This document shows, piece after piece, positions 1 to 8,459 of a DNA stretch of 17,500 nt. A program made the position numbers and the translations under genes. The DNA lies in assembly GCA_012295275.1 (NCBI GenBank), contig CM022677.1, positions 26,960,044 to 26,977,543 of the forward strand, read 5' to 3'. The stretch's first letter is position 1. Every line of letters starts with the position of its first letter. The notes under the pieces were generated by a model. That model was not told where the DNA came from. It made no database searches and worked only from the letters and a program-made list of their open reading frames with translations. Source of the stretch: Chrysomallon squamiferum. Taxonomy: Eukaryota; Mollusca; Gastropoda; Neomphalida; Peltospiridae.

Positions 1-40
1 AAAAAAAAATAAAAAAAAGATATATATATATAAATTATTG

Positions 41-104
<64 letters not shown>
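1..104. repeat. A-rich, (TA)n and (ATT)20 tract
   Basis: A-rich 1-19, TA run 20-31 and ATT triplets 43-104 at the left edge. Confidence 0.95.
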
Positions 105-105
<1 letters not shown>

Positions 106-848
106 CTGGCTGGAAATTACATTTTATTTATTTATCTTTGTTAACAGTGTTTAAGGTTAAACTAAATTATTTGAAAGACAGATAGTTTTGTAATTTCGTT
201 TTTTCGAACCTCGCTATTGGGGTCAGTCTGTTTGAATTATACCACAAACCTGCCGCATTCTCGTTTGGTCCTTCTCAGTTTAGGAATTATCTCAAGGTCA
301 GCTTTGTGACATTTGGAATTTGATACGTTTGAGAAGTCACAACATTTCAGTCAGGTTGTTAATACAACAGATGCGCTGATGTAGAATGTTAGTGTAGAAA
401 AGGGCTACGGACAGGAAAGCGGATTGAGAACAGGATCGGATTTTGGGGAGGGATTTACATGTCTACTGTTATTTGTTTGTTTGTTCCATCTTTTTATTAT
501 TATAACAGTGATCTTCTTATTATTATTTATTTATTTATTTATTTTCCTTTCTTTCTTTTTTAATTGACGTATTCTTTGTTTCGAACCGTTACTACTTATT
601 TCCCGATCTAGCTTTGGCTCCCACATCTGATTCACCCGATGAATGACACACATGAATATACAAACACAACCTTTTAGTTCATTCTTAATTTTAACTATAC
701 AACCAAAACTATAGACGCCGCCCTCTTAGGAATTGGAAAATACTGAATTTGGCCTCAGATTTCAGATAACTGTACTGTTTTCAGCAGAGTATACTCTGTG
801 ACGTAACCAGTGTGCAGAGACTGAACAGTCGGAGCGCCGGTCAGTGAG
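105..848. other. Non-coding stretch, no gene seen
   Basis: No long open frame or convincing exon on either strand. It holds ATTT-type low complexity near 495-545. CpG dinucleotides become more frequent from about 700 onward than in the AT-rich DNA to the right. Confidence 0.6.
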
Positions 849-1391
849 TTACCTCCCCTTCGTAGGAACCCGGATATCGGAACCACTAATCTCCTGAGCA
901 GGTTTCAAGCTGTCGTCATCTTTCCCGCTAATATCGCATTCCTCCGTCAGCGACGACGTAGTCAGCGACGTTTACAAGCCTCAAACATCCGGCCACGCCG
1001 ACCTGCTAGGAGACATGACCTATTTTTAGCATGCACCATCGTCACCATCGTCACCATCGTCACCATCCTCACCATTGTCACCATCATCATCTCCGTGTAC
1101 AAGCAGAGGACGACGGCTCCAGTGGACAAAGCATCAGCGGAGAAATTCCTCTTTACCGCGATTCAGCTGGACAGTTGCTGCTGAGCTCGTACCACAGTGC
1201 ACCATAGGGGGCAGGCTTACAGATGGGGATGGGGGATGACGTAGACGTTGGAGACAGTGTTGTGGTTTGTGAGGTAATATCCGGGTGAAGTGTAATTGTA
1301 TCCACGTCACTGATGGAAACCTCACAAGAACACGCTACTGTGACAAAATCGTTGATCCCGACGTAAATCTTCACGACATGAGTCGACTGCA
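849..1391 (-). pseudogene. Coding-like fragments of a possible single-pass membrane protein, frames broken
   Basis: Three minus-strand stretches read like parts of one protein but lie in three frames. From 1391 to 1153, after an acceptor-like TGTTCAG, is a segment with DFVTVACSC, a Thr/Ser/Pro-rich stalk and a Cys-Pro-rich end, stopping at TAA. From 1156 to 962 is a segment with GAVVLCLY, then Val-Thr-Met triplets made by the 9-bp repeat, then a basic GRRGR stretch and TGA. From 971 to 849 are 40 codons of acidic tail (EECDISGKDDDSLKPAQEIS) with TAA. The order ectodomain, hydrophobic segment, basic stop-transfer and acidic tail suggests a type I membrane protein. I found no splice pattern that joins them, and no upstream exons before the EF-hand gene's 3' end, so a truncated, frameshifted copy is the simplest reading. 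I recognise no family. Confidence 0.3.
1034..1090. repeat. 9-bp repeat CACCATCGT
   Basis: About six units, later ones decaying to CACCATCCT, CACCATTGT and CATCAT. On the minus strand it reads Val-Thr-Met triplets in the frame of the proposed membrane segment and Asp-Gly-Asp in another. Confidence 0.9.
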
Positions 1392-1393
1392 CT

Positions 1394-2044
1394 GAACATG
1401 TAGAATAATTCTAAAATAAATGAATTGTGATAAAATCGGGTTTCCGTCATTGATAATAATTTGTGTCATCACTGTTACTAATGACTGGCTCACTGTGAGA
1501 TCATGTTTCTGCTAGCGTTTGATGACGTCACAATAGAGAATTTTTGTATTCAGTAAACACTTGATACTGCTCCTAAATACTGCCAACCGGACAGATACTA
1601 AATGGACTATGAAAGCATGAAAGACTTCACACATATTCCAAAGTGATGCTGTGGATATGACAGTTAAAAAAAAATAAAAAAAAAAAAAAAAATACCTTCA
1701 TACATATATGACATACATACATACTCATGCATACGTATATTTTATAATACACTGCGTACATATACTGCCTAGAGTGCATCTGTTTATTATATCACTGCAT
1801 GTATGCACCCGTCAAACCCTTCAAACCCTTCCATCCACGTTAAGTGTAATAGTCCAGATTAACCAGTAAATAAACCATAGAATATCGTCTGATAATGTCC
1901 CGCCTATCAGCCCGTCAGAAAGAGGCTGGGTACTGAGTACAGTGACACCAATGTAGCAGACGTTTTAGCTGCAGTCAAAGCACAGAGACTCGTTTGCAGG
2001 CCACGTAAATAACACACATTAACTAACTTACGTTTTGGTCCATA
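1394..2044. other. Non-coding stretch between the broken fragments and the EF-hand gene's 3' end
   Basis: No supported exon. It contains a TGACGTCA palindrome at 1523-1530 and an A-rich tract at 1666-1692. Confidence 0.6.
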
Positions 2045-2050
2045 TTTATT
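2045..2050 (-). terminator. Polyadenylation signal of the EF-hand gene
   Basis: AATAAA on the minus strand, 51 nt beyond the stop codon. Cleavage would be expected roughly 10-30 nt further, near 2015-2035, giving a very short 3' UTR. It is the first such hexamer after the stop. Confidence 0.6.
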
Positions 2051-2101
2051 ACTGAGCACTCGATACCACACAAAGTGAACACACTTTGCAATTAACGTGT
2101 G

Positions 2102-2338
2102 TTAGTGCGGTATGGCTTGCAGTTTCACTTGGGGTACCTTTATGATTTCGAGTGACAAACGTCTCTGTTGGATTTTGACGTCATCATCTTCTGTGTGAGG
2201 CATCACCAGTTTGAACTTGTAAGCTGGAAGATCGAAACAGCCAAAGATGTATTTGCCGGGCCCAACACCAGTTTTTCCTAGAAGGAAGTTGGCGAAGATC
2301 TGCTGGTACAAGTCTATGTCTAGTGTGTACATTCCTTT
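2102..2338 (-). CDS. EF-hand gene exon 6 (C-terminus and stop)
   Basis: A 237 bp final exon, phase 0 in, acceptor TTTTGTTTCAG. It encodes KGMYTLDIDLYQQIFANFLL, matching the degenerate fourth EF-hand, then the Gly-rich GKTGVGPGKYIFGCF, which corresponds to the last residues of squid calexcitin. About 43 further residues (193-235), containing an acidic HTEDDDVKI patch and a basic QQRRLSLEIIK patch, run to TAA at 2104-2102. RRLS has the form of a PKA/PKC-type phosphorylation site; that is only a motif match. Confidence 0.85.
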   Translation of the reverse strand, partial: KGMYTLDIDLYQQIFANFLLGKTGVGPGKYIFGCFDLPAYKFKLVMPHTEDDDVKIQQRRLSLEIIKVPQVKLQAIPH

Positions 2339-3953
2339 CTGAAACAAAACAAAAAGAAGCAATAAGACTTGGATGGAATTTATGGATGATTCTATTGTTT
2401 TGTTGTTAATTTAATTTCATCTCGTTTATGATGAACTCGAAGCAAACTGGTTTATCTATGCGTCATGATGTCACGATTACAGAAAACAAATAAATTGGAC
2501 GCCTTAGATATGTTTAAACACTTATGTTTGATCTACATAAATAAATAAAATGAAGTAAAATAAAGTAAGAAGAAAAGAAATAATAGAAGTTAAATTAAGT
2601 TAAATGAAATCATATCAAATTAAATTAAATTAAATTAAATTAAACTGAATTAATTTAAAATATAAATCAATTCACAGTATAGTTAGATATAGTCTTCGTT
2701 ACCACGAAACTTACACTTTAAACTACCCACTAATTAAACTACCCACTAATTAAACTAACCACTAATTAAACTAACCACTAATTAAACTAACCACTAATTA
2801 AACTACCCACTAATTGTTCTATAACTGAAATACAACTTGCTGAACGGAAAGCGAGGTATTAAAGAGAAATCACTGAGTGGAACTGCAACACAACACGTAC
2901 GTCAGTCATCTCGTCCATAGCAAGTTTCCCCTTTTGTTTAGCGTCCTCCAAATCCAGTTTCACAAACTCCGCGTAGAACTGCGTTAGTTCGTCTTGGTCT
3001 ATGCGACCATCATCTGAAAACAGTTTAAAATGTATCAGCTGAAATGTTTTAATACTTTTCAAAAAGGTTAAAATGTGTTTTGATAATGTTAATAAATATA
3101 TTCAAAAAGCATGGTTAAAAATATTTTGTAAAACCTCATTTAAAATTAATTTTATTTATTTATTTATTATATTTTATTCGTTTATTTATTCTTATTTATT
3201 TATACTTCTTTGTTTATTTATTTACTTATTTGTTTATATAATACTTTCTACACTAGTCTATTTAGTTACTGTAACAGGCAATGTTAGGAACACGTGTATT
3301 AAACATAATTGTTTCTGTCGTCATAAGAACGCTCGTGATACACGTCATAATCAGCCATAGAAACCCGATGATGACTAAGACGTCACAATGTCGATATTAC
3401 TTGTAAACTGATCAAGTTTAACTTTTTACTACTGTCATTTCTAAACTGACAACGTTGAAGTTTAAGTTGCCTTGATTATAACGTTTAAGATTTTGTTGTT
3501 GTTGTTTTTTTACTTTTGATATAACTCATAAATAGTTTAAGACTAGTTATGTAACTGTATTAACACAATATATTCCAAACGTTTGCAAAACTTTTTGACT
3601 TGTTATATAAACTGCATGAACTCACTCACACAGACACTTTATCATCATTATTACTATCATCATCGTCATCATCATCATCATCATCGTCATCATCGACGTA
3701 TAACGCTAGGTGAGTCTTACCGTTTCTGTCAATCACTCTGAAAAGTGTTTTCGGCAACAGACGGAGCCAGACAGGAAAGTCACACAAAGACATAGCGCCA
3801 GGCAGAAGTTTCTCCCACAGACAAAACCACTCTGACAGCGAGACGGAAGCTGAAGCAATAGTTACAACAGTAATAGTAATAGTGATAGTGATAGTGATAG
3901 TGATAGTGATAGTGATAGTGATAGTGATAGTGACGGTGACGGTGACGGTGACG

Positions 3954-4010
<57 letters not shown>

Positions 4011-5724
4011 AGGTGAGGGCGAGGGCGGGGCGAGGGCGAGGGCGAGGGCGAGGGCGAGGGCGATGGTGAGGGTGATGGTGAGGGTGAGGGTGAGGCTGAG
4101 GGCGAGGGCGAGGGCGAGGGCGAGGGCGAGGGCGAGGGCGAGGGCGAGGGCGATGGTGATGGTGATGGTGAGGGTGAGGGTGGTGGCTTTAATGACGACG
4201 ACAACAACGATGACGAAGGAAGTGACTGTCACAACGATGATAAAGATGATAATACTTATGACAACCATAATTTTGATAATTATAATGAAAATGATGATAA
4301 TCATAATCATAATGATGATGATGCTAACGATAATAATATAACAACAACAACAACAAATACAAATTCAAAAAACTAAATAATTATAACAAAACCAATGACA
4401 GTAATGATGATGATGATGATGATGATGATAAGAAGAAAAAGACGACGTACGTAATAACTCACGATTTTCCTTTTTCGTTTTCTTTGCTTTCTCAAAAAGT
4501 ACTTCAAAAAATACTTCATGTACTTCTTGTATTTCTTTAGCAGGACTGCTATCTTCTGTCCATCCCGTGTACTTCAGCAGGTCCTGTAAATTAGATTGAT
4601 AGATTCTGTACATTATGTTTAAATCTATCTTGTAAACTGACAATGCTGATGTTATTAATACTTTTGAGAGGCTAATACTTTGAATTATTGTAACTAATAA
4701 CGTATCTTTTGTTAGAATTTTGACGTTAGTTATAAAATGATAACTTGTAAGTACTTTGATATCTCCTGTAAATTTGTAACGTTTAAATCATTTATACAGA
4801 TAAGTTACGCTGTCAGTACTTGCTGTTATTTGTAAATTAATAACGTTTAAATTAGTATCCACTTAAAAATTCCGGCCAACTGGTAAGTTAAGCTGCCAGT
4901 ATTTCGTTTACAATTCAGAAACTGGTAACGATTAAGTTGCTAGAACTTTGATATTACTTGTAAAATTTATCACATTTCTACTACTTTGATCTATCTTGTA
5001 AATTAATATCGTTCAAGCTATTCATTTCTTGATTATAACGCATACGACTATCTTACTTCGGATATAACTTGTAAATAGTATAATAGTAGCAGTCTGCTGA
5101 TCATACAAATGTGGTTGCATAGTACAGCATAGTTTGTGTACTTTTAACCTTTCGGGTCAGTAGTAAGAAGAAACAAGAAGAAAAAGATAGTAGTAGTTGA
5201 AGTAGTTTCATTAGTTGTAGTAGTAATAGTAGTAGTAGTAATAGTAGCAGTAGTTCTAGTTGTAGTAGTAGTAGTAGCAATAGTAATAGTAGGTGGTAGT
5301 AGTAGTGGCGGTAGTTAGTATTAGTTGCAGTAGTATTATTATTATTATTAGTAGTAGCAATAGTAGTAATAATAGTAGATTATATGAAGTCCAGTCGATT
5401 TAATAAACAAAGAAAAGAAAAAACCTTCATTATGCCTTTAAAATCACATTTCTCCAACAAACCATTGGCGTCTGAATCTGAAATTAAACCTTTCATTGAT
5501 TAATAATATGTACTTCATAGTAGAAAAACAAGAAGTTAAATACGTCAGTAAGTGAATAATAATCATCATCATCATATTATTGTTGTTGTTGTTGTTGTTG
5601 TGGTAATGGTGGTGGCGGCGGTGACGTTGTTATTGTTATGTATTATGAAATGACGGGGAAAAAAATATCTGTACAAATAATCGAAGCAGAAATGCTAAAC
5701 AGAAGAAACATTAAAACAACAACA

Positions 5725-5770
<46 letters not shown>

Positions 5771-5851
5771 GTATTAAATCAATGAAATTTACTCACCAAA
5801 GATTTTGAAATAATAAGCTAATTTTTCTTTCTGAAACTCCGATAGAGCCAT
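2102..5851 (-). CDS. Calexcitin-like EF-hand calcium-binding protein, six coding exons, complete
   Basis: Joining 5797-5851, 5425-5477, 4463-4583, 3721-3849, 2901-3013 and 2102-2338 gives 708 nt, 235 residues plus TAA, with all five introns GT-AG and phases matching (1,0,1,1,0). EF-hand 1 has the loop DSDANGLLEKCD (residues 19-30), with Asp instead of Glu at position 12. A second loop near 72-83 is degenerate. EF-hand 3 is canonical, DRNDDGRIDQDE (117-128), and exists only after splicing. A fourth near 153-166 is degenerate. The order of motifs, the LSEF start, the SEWF..LWEKLL helix and a GKYIFGCF block near 186-192 match what I know of squid calexcitin (about 190 residues) and sarcoplasmic calcium-binding proteins. 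This protein is longer by a 43-residue C-terminal tail. No signal peptide or membrane segment is seen, so it is presumably cytosolic. Family membership is strong; calexcitin orthology is inference. Confidence 0.88.
2720..2815. repeat. 16-bp tandem repeat, six copies, in EF-hand intron 5
   Basis: Units of AAACTACCCACTAATT or AAACTAACCACTAATT in exact register. A separate AAATT pentamer run lies at about 2615-2645 in the same intron. Confidence 0.95.
2901..3013 (-). CDS. EF-hand gene exon 5 (canonical EF-hand 3 loop)
   Basis: A 113 bp exon, phase 1 in and phase 0 out. Together with exon 4 it completes the loop DRNDDGRIDQDE, with Asp/Asn at 1, 3 and 5, Gly at 6, Ile at 8 and Glu at 12, so it should bind calcium. 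The exiting helix ELTQFYAEFVKL follows, then a charged stretch ending MDEMTD. The acceptor is TGTTTTCAG and the donor GTACGT. Confidence 0.88.
3721..3849 (-). CDS. EF-hand gene exon 4 (exiting helix of EF2, entering helix of EF3)
   Basis: A 129 bp exon, phase 1 in and out. It completes Pro77 and encodes SVSLSEWFCLWEKLL, a Cys-containing linker, PVWLRLLPKTLFRVI and the first three loop residues DRN of EF-hand 3. The donor is G followed by GTAAGA. The acceptor TTGCTTCAG lies 22 nt downstream, in the gene's sense, of a 0.3 kb hexanucleotide repeat that occupies the place of the polypyrimidine tract. Frames through that repeat stay open for long distances but only this 129 bp section is protein-like. 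Confidence 0.85.
3871..4187. repeat. Compound G-rich hexanucleotide array in EF-hand intron 3
   Basis: On the plus strand blocks of AGTGAT (3881-3931), GGTGAC (3932-3955), GGGTGA (3956-4013), GGGCGA (about 4018-4062), GGTGAG/GGTGAT, GGGCGA again (4099-4152) and GGTGAT to 4187. Hexamers contain no stops in several frames, so long open frames of Pro-Ser, Leu-Thr or Arg-Ala appear on both strands. Dozens of GGG tracts spaced by three bases fit the G-quadruplex pattern. CAT/GAT-type triplets flank it at 3643-3695 and 4188-4435. Confidence 0.95.
4463..4583 (-). CDS. EF-hand gene exon 3 (linker helices)
   Basis: A 121 bp exon, phase 0 in and phase 1 out, acceptor AATTTACAG and donor GTGAGT. It encodes residues 37 to 76: DLLKYTGW, an acidic stretch, then a Lys-rich stretch (EKAKKTKKEN) that runs into the degenerate second EF-hand loop. 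Squid calexcitin has a calcium-coordinating loop at this place; here Lys and Thr stand where Asp or Asn would be needed, so this site probably does not bind calcium. Confidence 0.85.
5160..5385. repeat. Imperfect (AGT)n triplet tract in EF-hand intron 2
   Basis: TAG/AGT triplets with AAT and AGC interruptions over about 220 bp. The rest of this 841 bp intron (4584-5159) has scattered short motifs like ACTTGTAAATT recurring near 4630, 4745, 4830, 4960 and 4998, which hint at an old degenerate repeat. Confidence 0.75.
5425..5477 (-). CDS. EF-hand gene exon 2 (EF-hand 1 loop)
   Basis: A 53 bp exon, phase 1 in and phase 0 out. The split codon 19 becomes GAT (Asp), which is position 1 of the calcium loop. 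The rest of the loop (SDANGLLEKCD) and the start of the following helix are here. The acceptor AATTTCAG is good. The donor, AAG followed by GTTTTT, is a weak match at positions +3 to +6, but frame and homology both need it. Being so small, this exon would be missed by frame-length searches. Confidence 0.82.
5726..5770. repeat. (TTA)15 microsatellite in EF-hand intron 1
   Basis: Uninterrupted triplets starting 26 nt inside the intron. A second triplet cluster (ATC and TTG units) sits at 5562-5600 in the same intron. Confidence 0.95.
5797..5851 (-). CDS. EF-hand gene exon 1 (start codon)
   Basis: Codes for MALSEFQKEKLAYYFKIF plus the first base of codon 19, then the donor GTGAGT. I chose the ATG at 5851-5849 because the LSEFQ start and the helix leading into EF-hand 1 resemble the calexcitin N-terminus. 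The frame stays open upstream to another ATG at 6004-6002, adding 51 residues. That extension looks unlike the family, and its ATG has T at -3 and C at +4, a poor context. The chosen ATG has C at -3 and G at +4, so context alone does not settle it. A (TTA)n tract starts 26 nt into the intron. Confidence 0.82.
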
Positions 5852-6047
5852 TTGGAAATAAGCACACAGGTATAAAAGTTCTGCTTTAAAGTGAAAGTGA
5901 AATGAATAACTGAGTTCTGATAAGCATGCTTCTTTCTTCTTTTGTGTTACCCACACGGGGAGCATGAGCACAAATGACGACCTTTGCCCAGTTGATATTT
6001 GCATCTAAACAAGGGAGACAACAGCGATCTCGACTTTGTGCTCAGGC

Positions 6048-6075
6048 TGAATAGGGTTAGTGATCTTGGTTTATA
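6048..6075 (-). promoter_or_regulatory. Possible TATA box and initiator of the EF-hand gene
   Basis: On the minus strand TATAAA occupies 6075-6070 and a TCAG initiator-like element has its A at 6048, 27 nt downstream, which is near the usual spacing. Transcription from there would give a 197 nt unspliced leader to the ATG at 5851, and that leader would contain the in-frame ATG at 6004. Both elements are short and could occur by chance in this AT-rich DNA. Confidence 0.3.
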
Positions 6076-6179
6076 GATTTATGTTTTTCATGACTTGTGA
6101 TCCAGAGACCGATTGAGAGAAAGACAGAGATAGAGAGCGATAGAAAAATAGCTTCAGAGAGAGAGAAAGAGAGAAATAG

Positions 6180-6183
<4 letters not shown>

Positions 6184-6240
<57 letters not shown>
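6184..6240. repeat. (GA)28 microsatellite upstream of the EF-hand gene
   Basis: Perfect GA run preceded by looser GAGA sequence from about 6113. It lies about 335-390 bp upstream of the EF-hand start codon and reads CT on that gene's sense strand. Confidence 0.95.
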
Positions 6241-6242
<2 letters not shown>

Positions 6243-6533
6243 GGCTGAAAGTGAGCAAACTTACTGAAATGAAGTCGCCGGACCTTCTCACTCTATCGAC
6301 TGGAAAGCTATTCATCCGTCCAAACATCCATCCAATCACTGTCTCTATATCTCTGTCAAGCTGGATTTTCTATATGTACCGAGTATTTCCATATTGTATT
6401 GCTATCAGTCAGAATCTATCATTGTTACTGAATGCTTAACATCCTGTATAACTGAAGGTGCAGTTTCCAGTATACAATGACTTTATAAGATTTAACATGA
6501 ATTTGTGTTTTGAACAACCTTAAAATAATGGAA

Positions 6534-6541
6534 TGACGTCA
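6534..6541. promoter_or_regulatory. Full palindromic CRE (TGACGTCA) in the intergenic spacer
   Basis: An exact cAMP-response-element palindrome, 683 bp upstream of the EF-hand start codon and on the far side of the (GA)n tract. CREB/ATF factors bind this sequence in animals. Identical 8-mers occur at 1523-1530 (intergenic) and 2176-2183 (inside exon 6, where it simply codes for DDDVK), so position alone does not prove function. Confidence 0.3.
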
Positions 6542-6809
6542 GGCATGAACCTTAATAATTATACAGCGTCAGGTGCAAGAACAGGTAATATCTCAGTATT
6601 AATTATTACAGAGAAAGCTTAGTCTGTGAAATTGAAAGCTGCCACTACCGATGTTTCCGTCCAGAGAACGGGCAAGTCTTCATACAGCATTAGCAAAGGT
6701 ATCCATCCAAAGTTGTGGAGGTATTTACAGAACGATAAACATTCATGCTATTAAAAATACTAAAACTTTACTTTAACTGAAATGGACGCACTCTGTACAC
6801 GACACAATG

Positions 6810-6810
<1 letters not shown>

Positions 6811-6850
<40 letters not shown>

Positions 6851-6980
6851 TTCAAATAATATAATAATAATAACAATAACAATAATAATAATAAGACAAA
6901 AAATAAAAAATAAAAAATAAAAAATAAAAAAATAAAAAAATAAAAAAAATAAAAATAAATAAAGAAAAAATAGAAAAAGA
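6811..6980. repeat. (AAT)n microsatellite and A-rich (AAAAAT)n tract
   Basis: (AAT)13 at 6811-6850, more AAT/AAC triplets to 6894, then A-rich units with a period of 6-8 to about 6966. An eleven-base G run follows at 7074-7084. Confidence 0.9.
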
Positions 6981-7238
6981 AAAGAAAAATGGATTTACTT
7001 CACTTGTCGTATTATTCCGATTGCTACGTGCAAAAAAGAACAGATAACATTACACTGTTTCGCTTAAGAAAAAGGGGGGGGGGGAAGAAAGAGGAAAAGA
7101 TAAAAAAGAATGAAACAAAATAATTCCACTTTTCTTTCATTTAGATTATCATTGGAGCTATTTTATTACTGCAGTCGTCATGCACCCCATATTTATGTCA
7201 TTCGTTAGGAATTTTTATTTAACGATTTTGTTGTTTTG

Positions 7239-7240
<2 letters not shown>

Positions 7241-7281
<41 letters not shown>
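7241..7281. repeat. (TTA)n microsatellite
   Basis: About 13 triplets in the intergenic spacer, followed by T-rich low-complexity DNA to about 7425. Confidence 0.9.
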
Positions 7282-7282
<1 letters not shown>

Positions 7283-7949
7283 TCTCTGAGTTTTCTTAAC
7301 TGTTTTTTTTTTTCCTTCCTATTTTCTATCCTTCTTTTTGTTTATTTATTTATTTATTTTTTTGACTGGTTGAGGTCATAAAAATATTGTGTTTTATTTT
7401 ATTTATTTATTTTTTTTTTTTTAATTTTCTGTGCCCTTGTACACTCGTTTTATAAAATGGCGAGATTGTTCTTAACCGGCGGCGATTCTAATTTAGTGAG
7501 ACAGTCAGAACTTGAAAACTAATTACTATGATTTTCGGGTTTGTAGAAGTAATTGTTTTCAGAAGAAAATTTGAATCAGGAATAATGCAACTTTCCAGTC
7601 GAAAATTTGTTACGCCTCTTCCGCGGCGTTGACTGGTTCACTAAATACGTTATTAAAAGCGCGAAGCTGTCGTCTGCTATTACAGTGAAATTAGGTCATA
7701 GTTATTAATTAATAACTATATCATTTTAAAAAGTGACGTGTTCTTAATACTTTTTGTTCCGAACAAAAGGACAGTGAATATTCTTGTCTAAGAAAATGAC
7801 ATTAACACCACATTGAATGTTAACATTGAATGCTCGGTACTTTCATTAGTAGTATTATCATTTGACCAATGTCAAGAAATTTATAATAACAGAGGACTAT
7901 CTGGATAATTCTGGATTATCGCGTTTTTGTTTCTTGGGCGTTTTCACAG

Positions 7950-8040
7950 ATCTAATTATTGGAATTCATTAAATTGGTTTATTTTAATATTATTATGTTC
8001 ACTATTTCCGGAAGATGTTAAATGGTTTGGTCCTTGCCAA

Positions 8041-8102
<62 letters not shown>

Positions 8103-8131
8103 TAACGATAATAATAATAATAAATCAATAA
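7950..8131 (+). CDS. Possible signal-peptide-like exon with poly-Asn tract, upstream of the EGF exon
   Basis: After an acceptor-like TTTTCACAG, the frame reads a hydrophobic stretch (NWFILILLCSLFP), then EDVKWFGPCQ, then about 20 Asn from an (AAT)n tract, and reaches a GTAAAT donor after 8131 in phase 1. That phase matches the acceptor of the EGF exon at 8460. WFGPxCQ-like motifs are common at the edges of EGF-like modules in molluscan extracellular proteins. Against it, there is no in-frame ATG (a stop lies at 7906-7908), so an earlier exon would have to supply the start with a phase 2 junction, and the frame may be open by chance. Confidence 0.25.
8040..8100. repeat. (AAT)20 microsatellite
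   Basis: Uninterrupted AAT units followed by a looser GATAACGAT tail. On the plus strand it codes for poly-Asn if the exon proposed at 7950-8131 is real. Confidence 0.95.
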
Positions 8132-8459
8132 GTAAATAATACCAATAAATAAAACAAAAATGAAAACAAAAACACTTTATTAATTTTAGATTAAAAAAAT
8201 GAAGATTATTCAATGGATAATTACCTTTTGGAGAATATCTGATGTCAATGGTTTGTAGTCTTTTAATATCTATCTTTATACAAATGCAGTTTCTGTTTTG
8301 TAATTGAAAAAAAAAATTATTTATAGAAATTATATTTCTAACAGTTATAAACAGTATTATATGTACAAATCTAACAGATAATATAGATTTATTTATTATT
8401 ATTATCAATTTGTATAAAGCAAATTGATCAGTAATTTTTATAATTTGTATTTATGGCAG

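Larger units (their letters stand above)
5852..7949. other. Divergent intergenic spacer
   Basis: Lies upstream of both main genes, which point away from each other. Besides the repeats and the CRE listed, 7440-7680 keeps more CpG (CGGCGGCG near 7478, CCGCGGCG near 7620, AGCGCGAAG near 7660) than its surroundings and includes a TATAAAA at 7451-7457. That could mark an unmethylated promoter for the plus-strand gene, but no transcript start can be fixed. Confidence 0.4.

Noticed and set aside
3626-4341. Long open frames on both strands (Pro-Ser, Leu-Thr, Arg-Ala repeats)
   Set aside because: They come from hexanucleotide units without stops in several frames at once. Only the 129 bp at 3721-3849 has protein-like, homologous content with matching splice sites.
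5852-6004. N-terminal extension of the EF-hand protein from the ATG at 6004
   Set aside because: In frame but unlike the family, and the ATG context is poor. It cannot be excluded without 5' transcript data.
6619-6747. 42-residue open stretch on the minus strand (contains GWIPLLMLYEDLPVLW)
   Set aside because: It reads like protein, but it has stops at both ends, no start codon at its head, no clear splice sites and no family I recognise. A protein search would settle it.
7457-7522. Small frame beginning MARLFLTGGD after TATAAA
   Set aside because: Only 21 residues, and the TATA sequence overlaps the ATG so it cannot be its promoter. It is probably chance in a CpG-richer patch.
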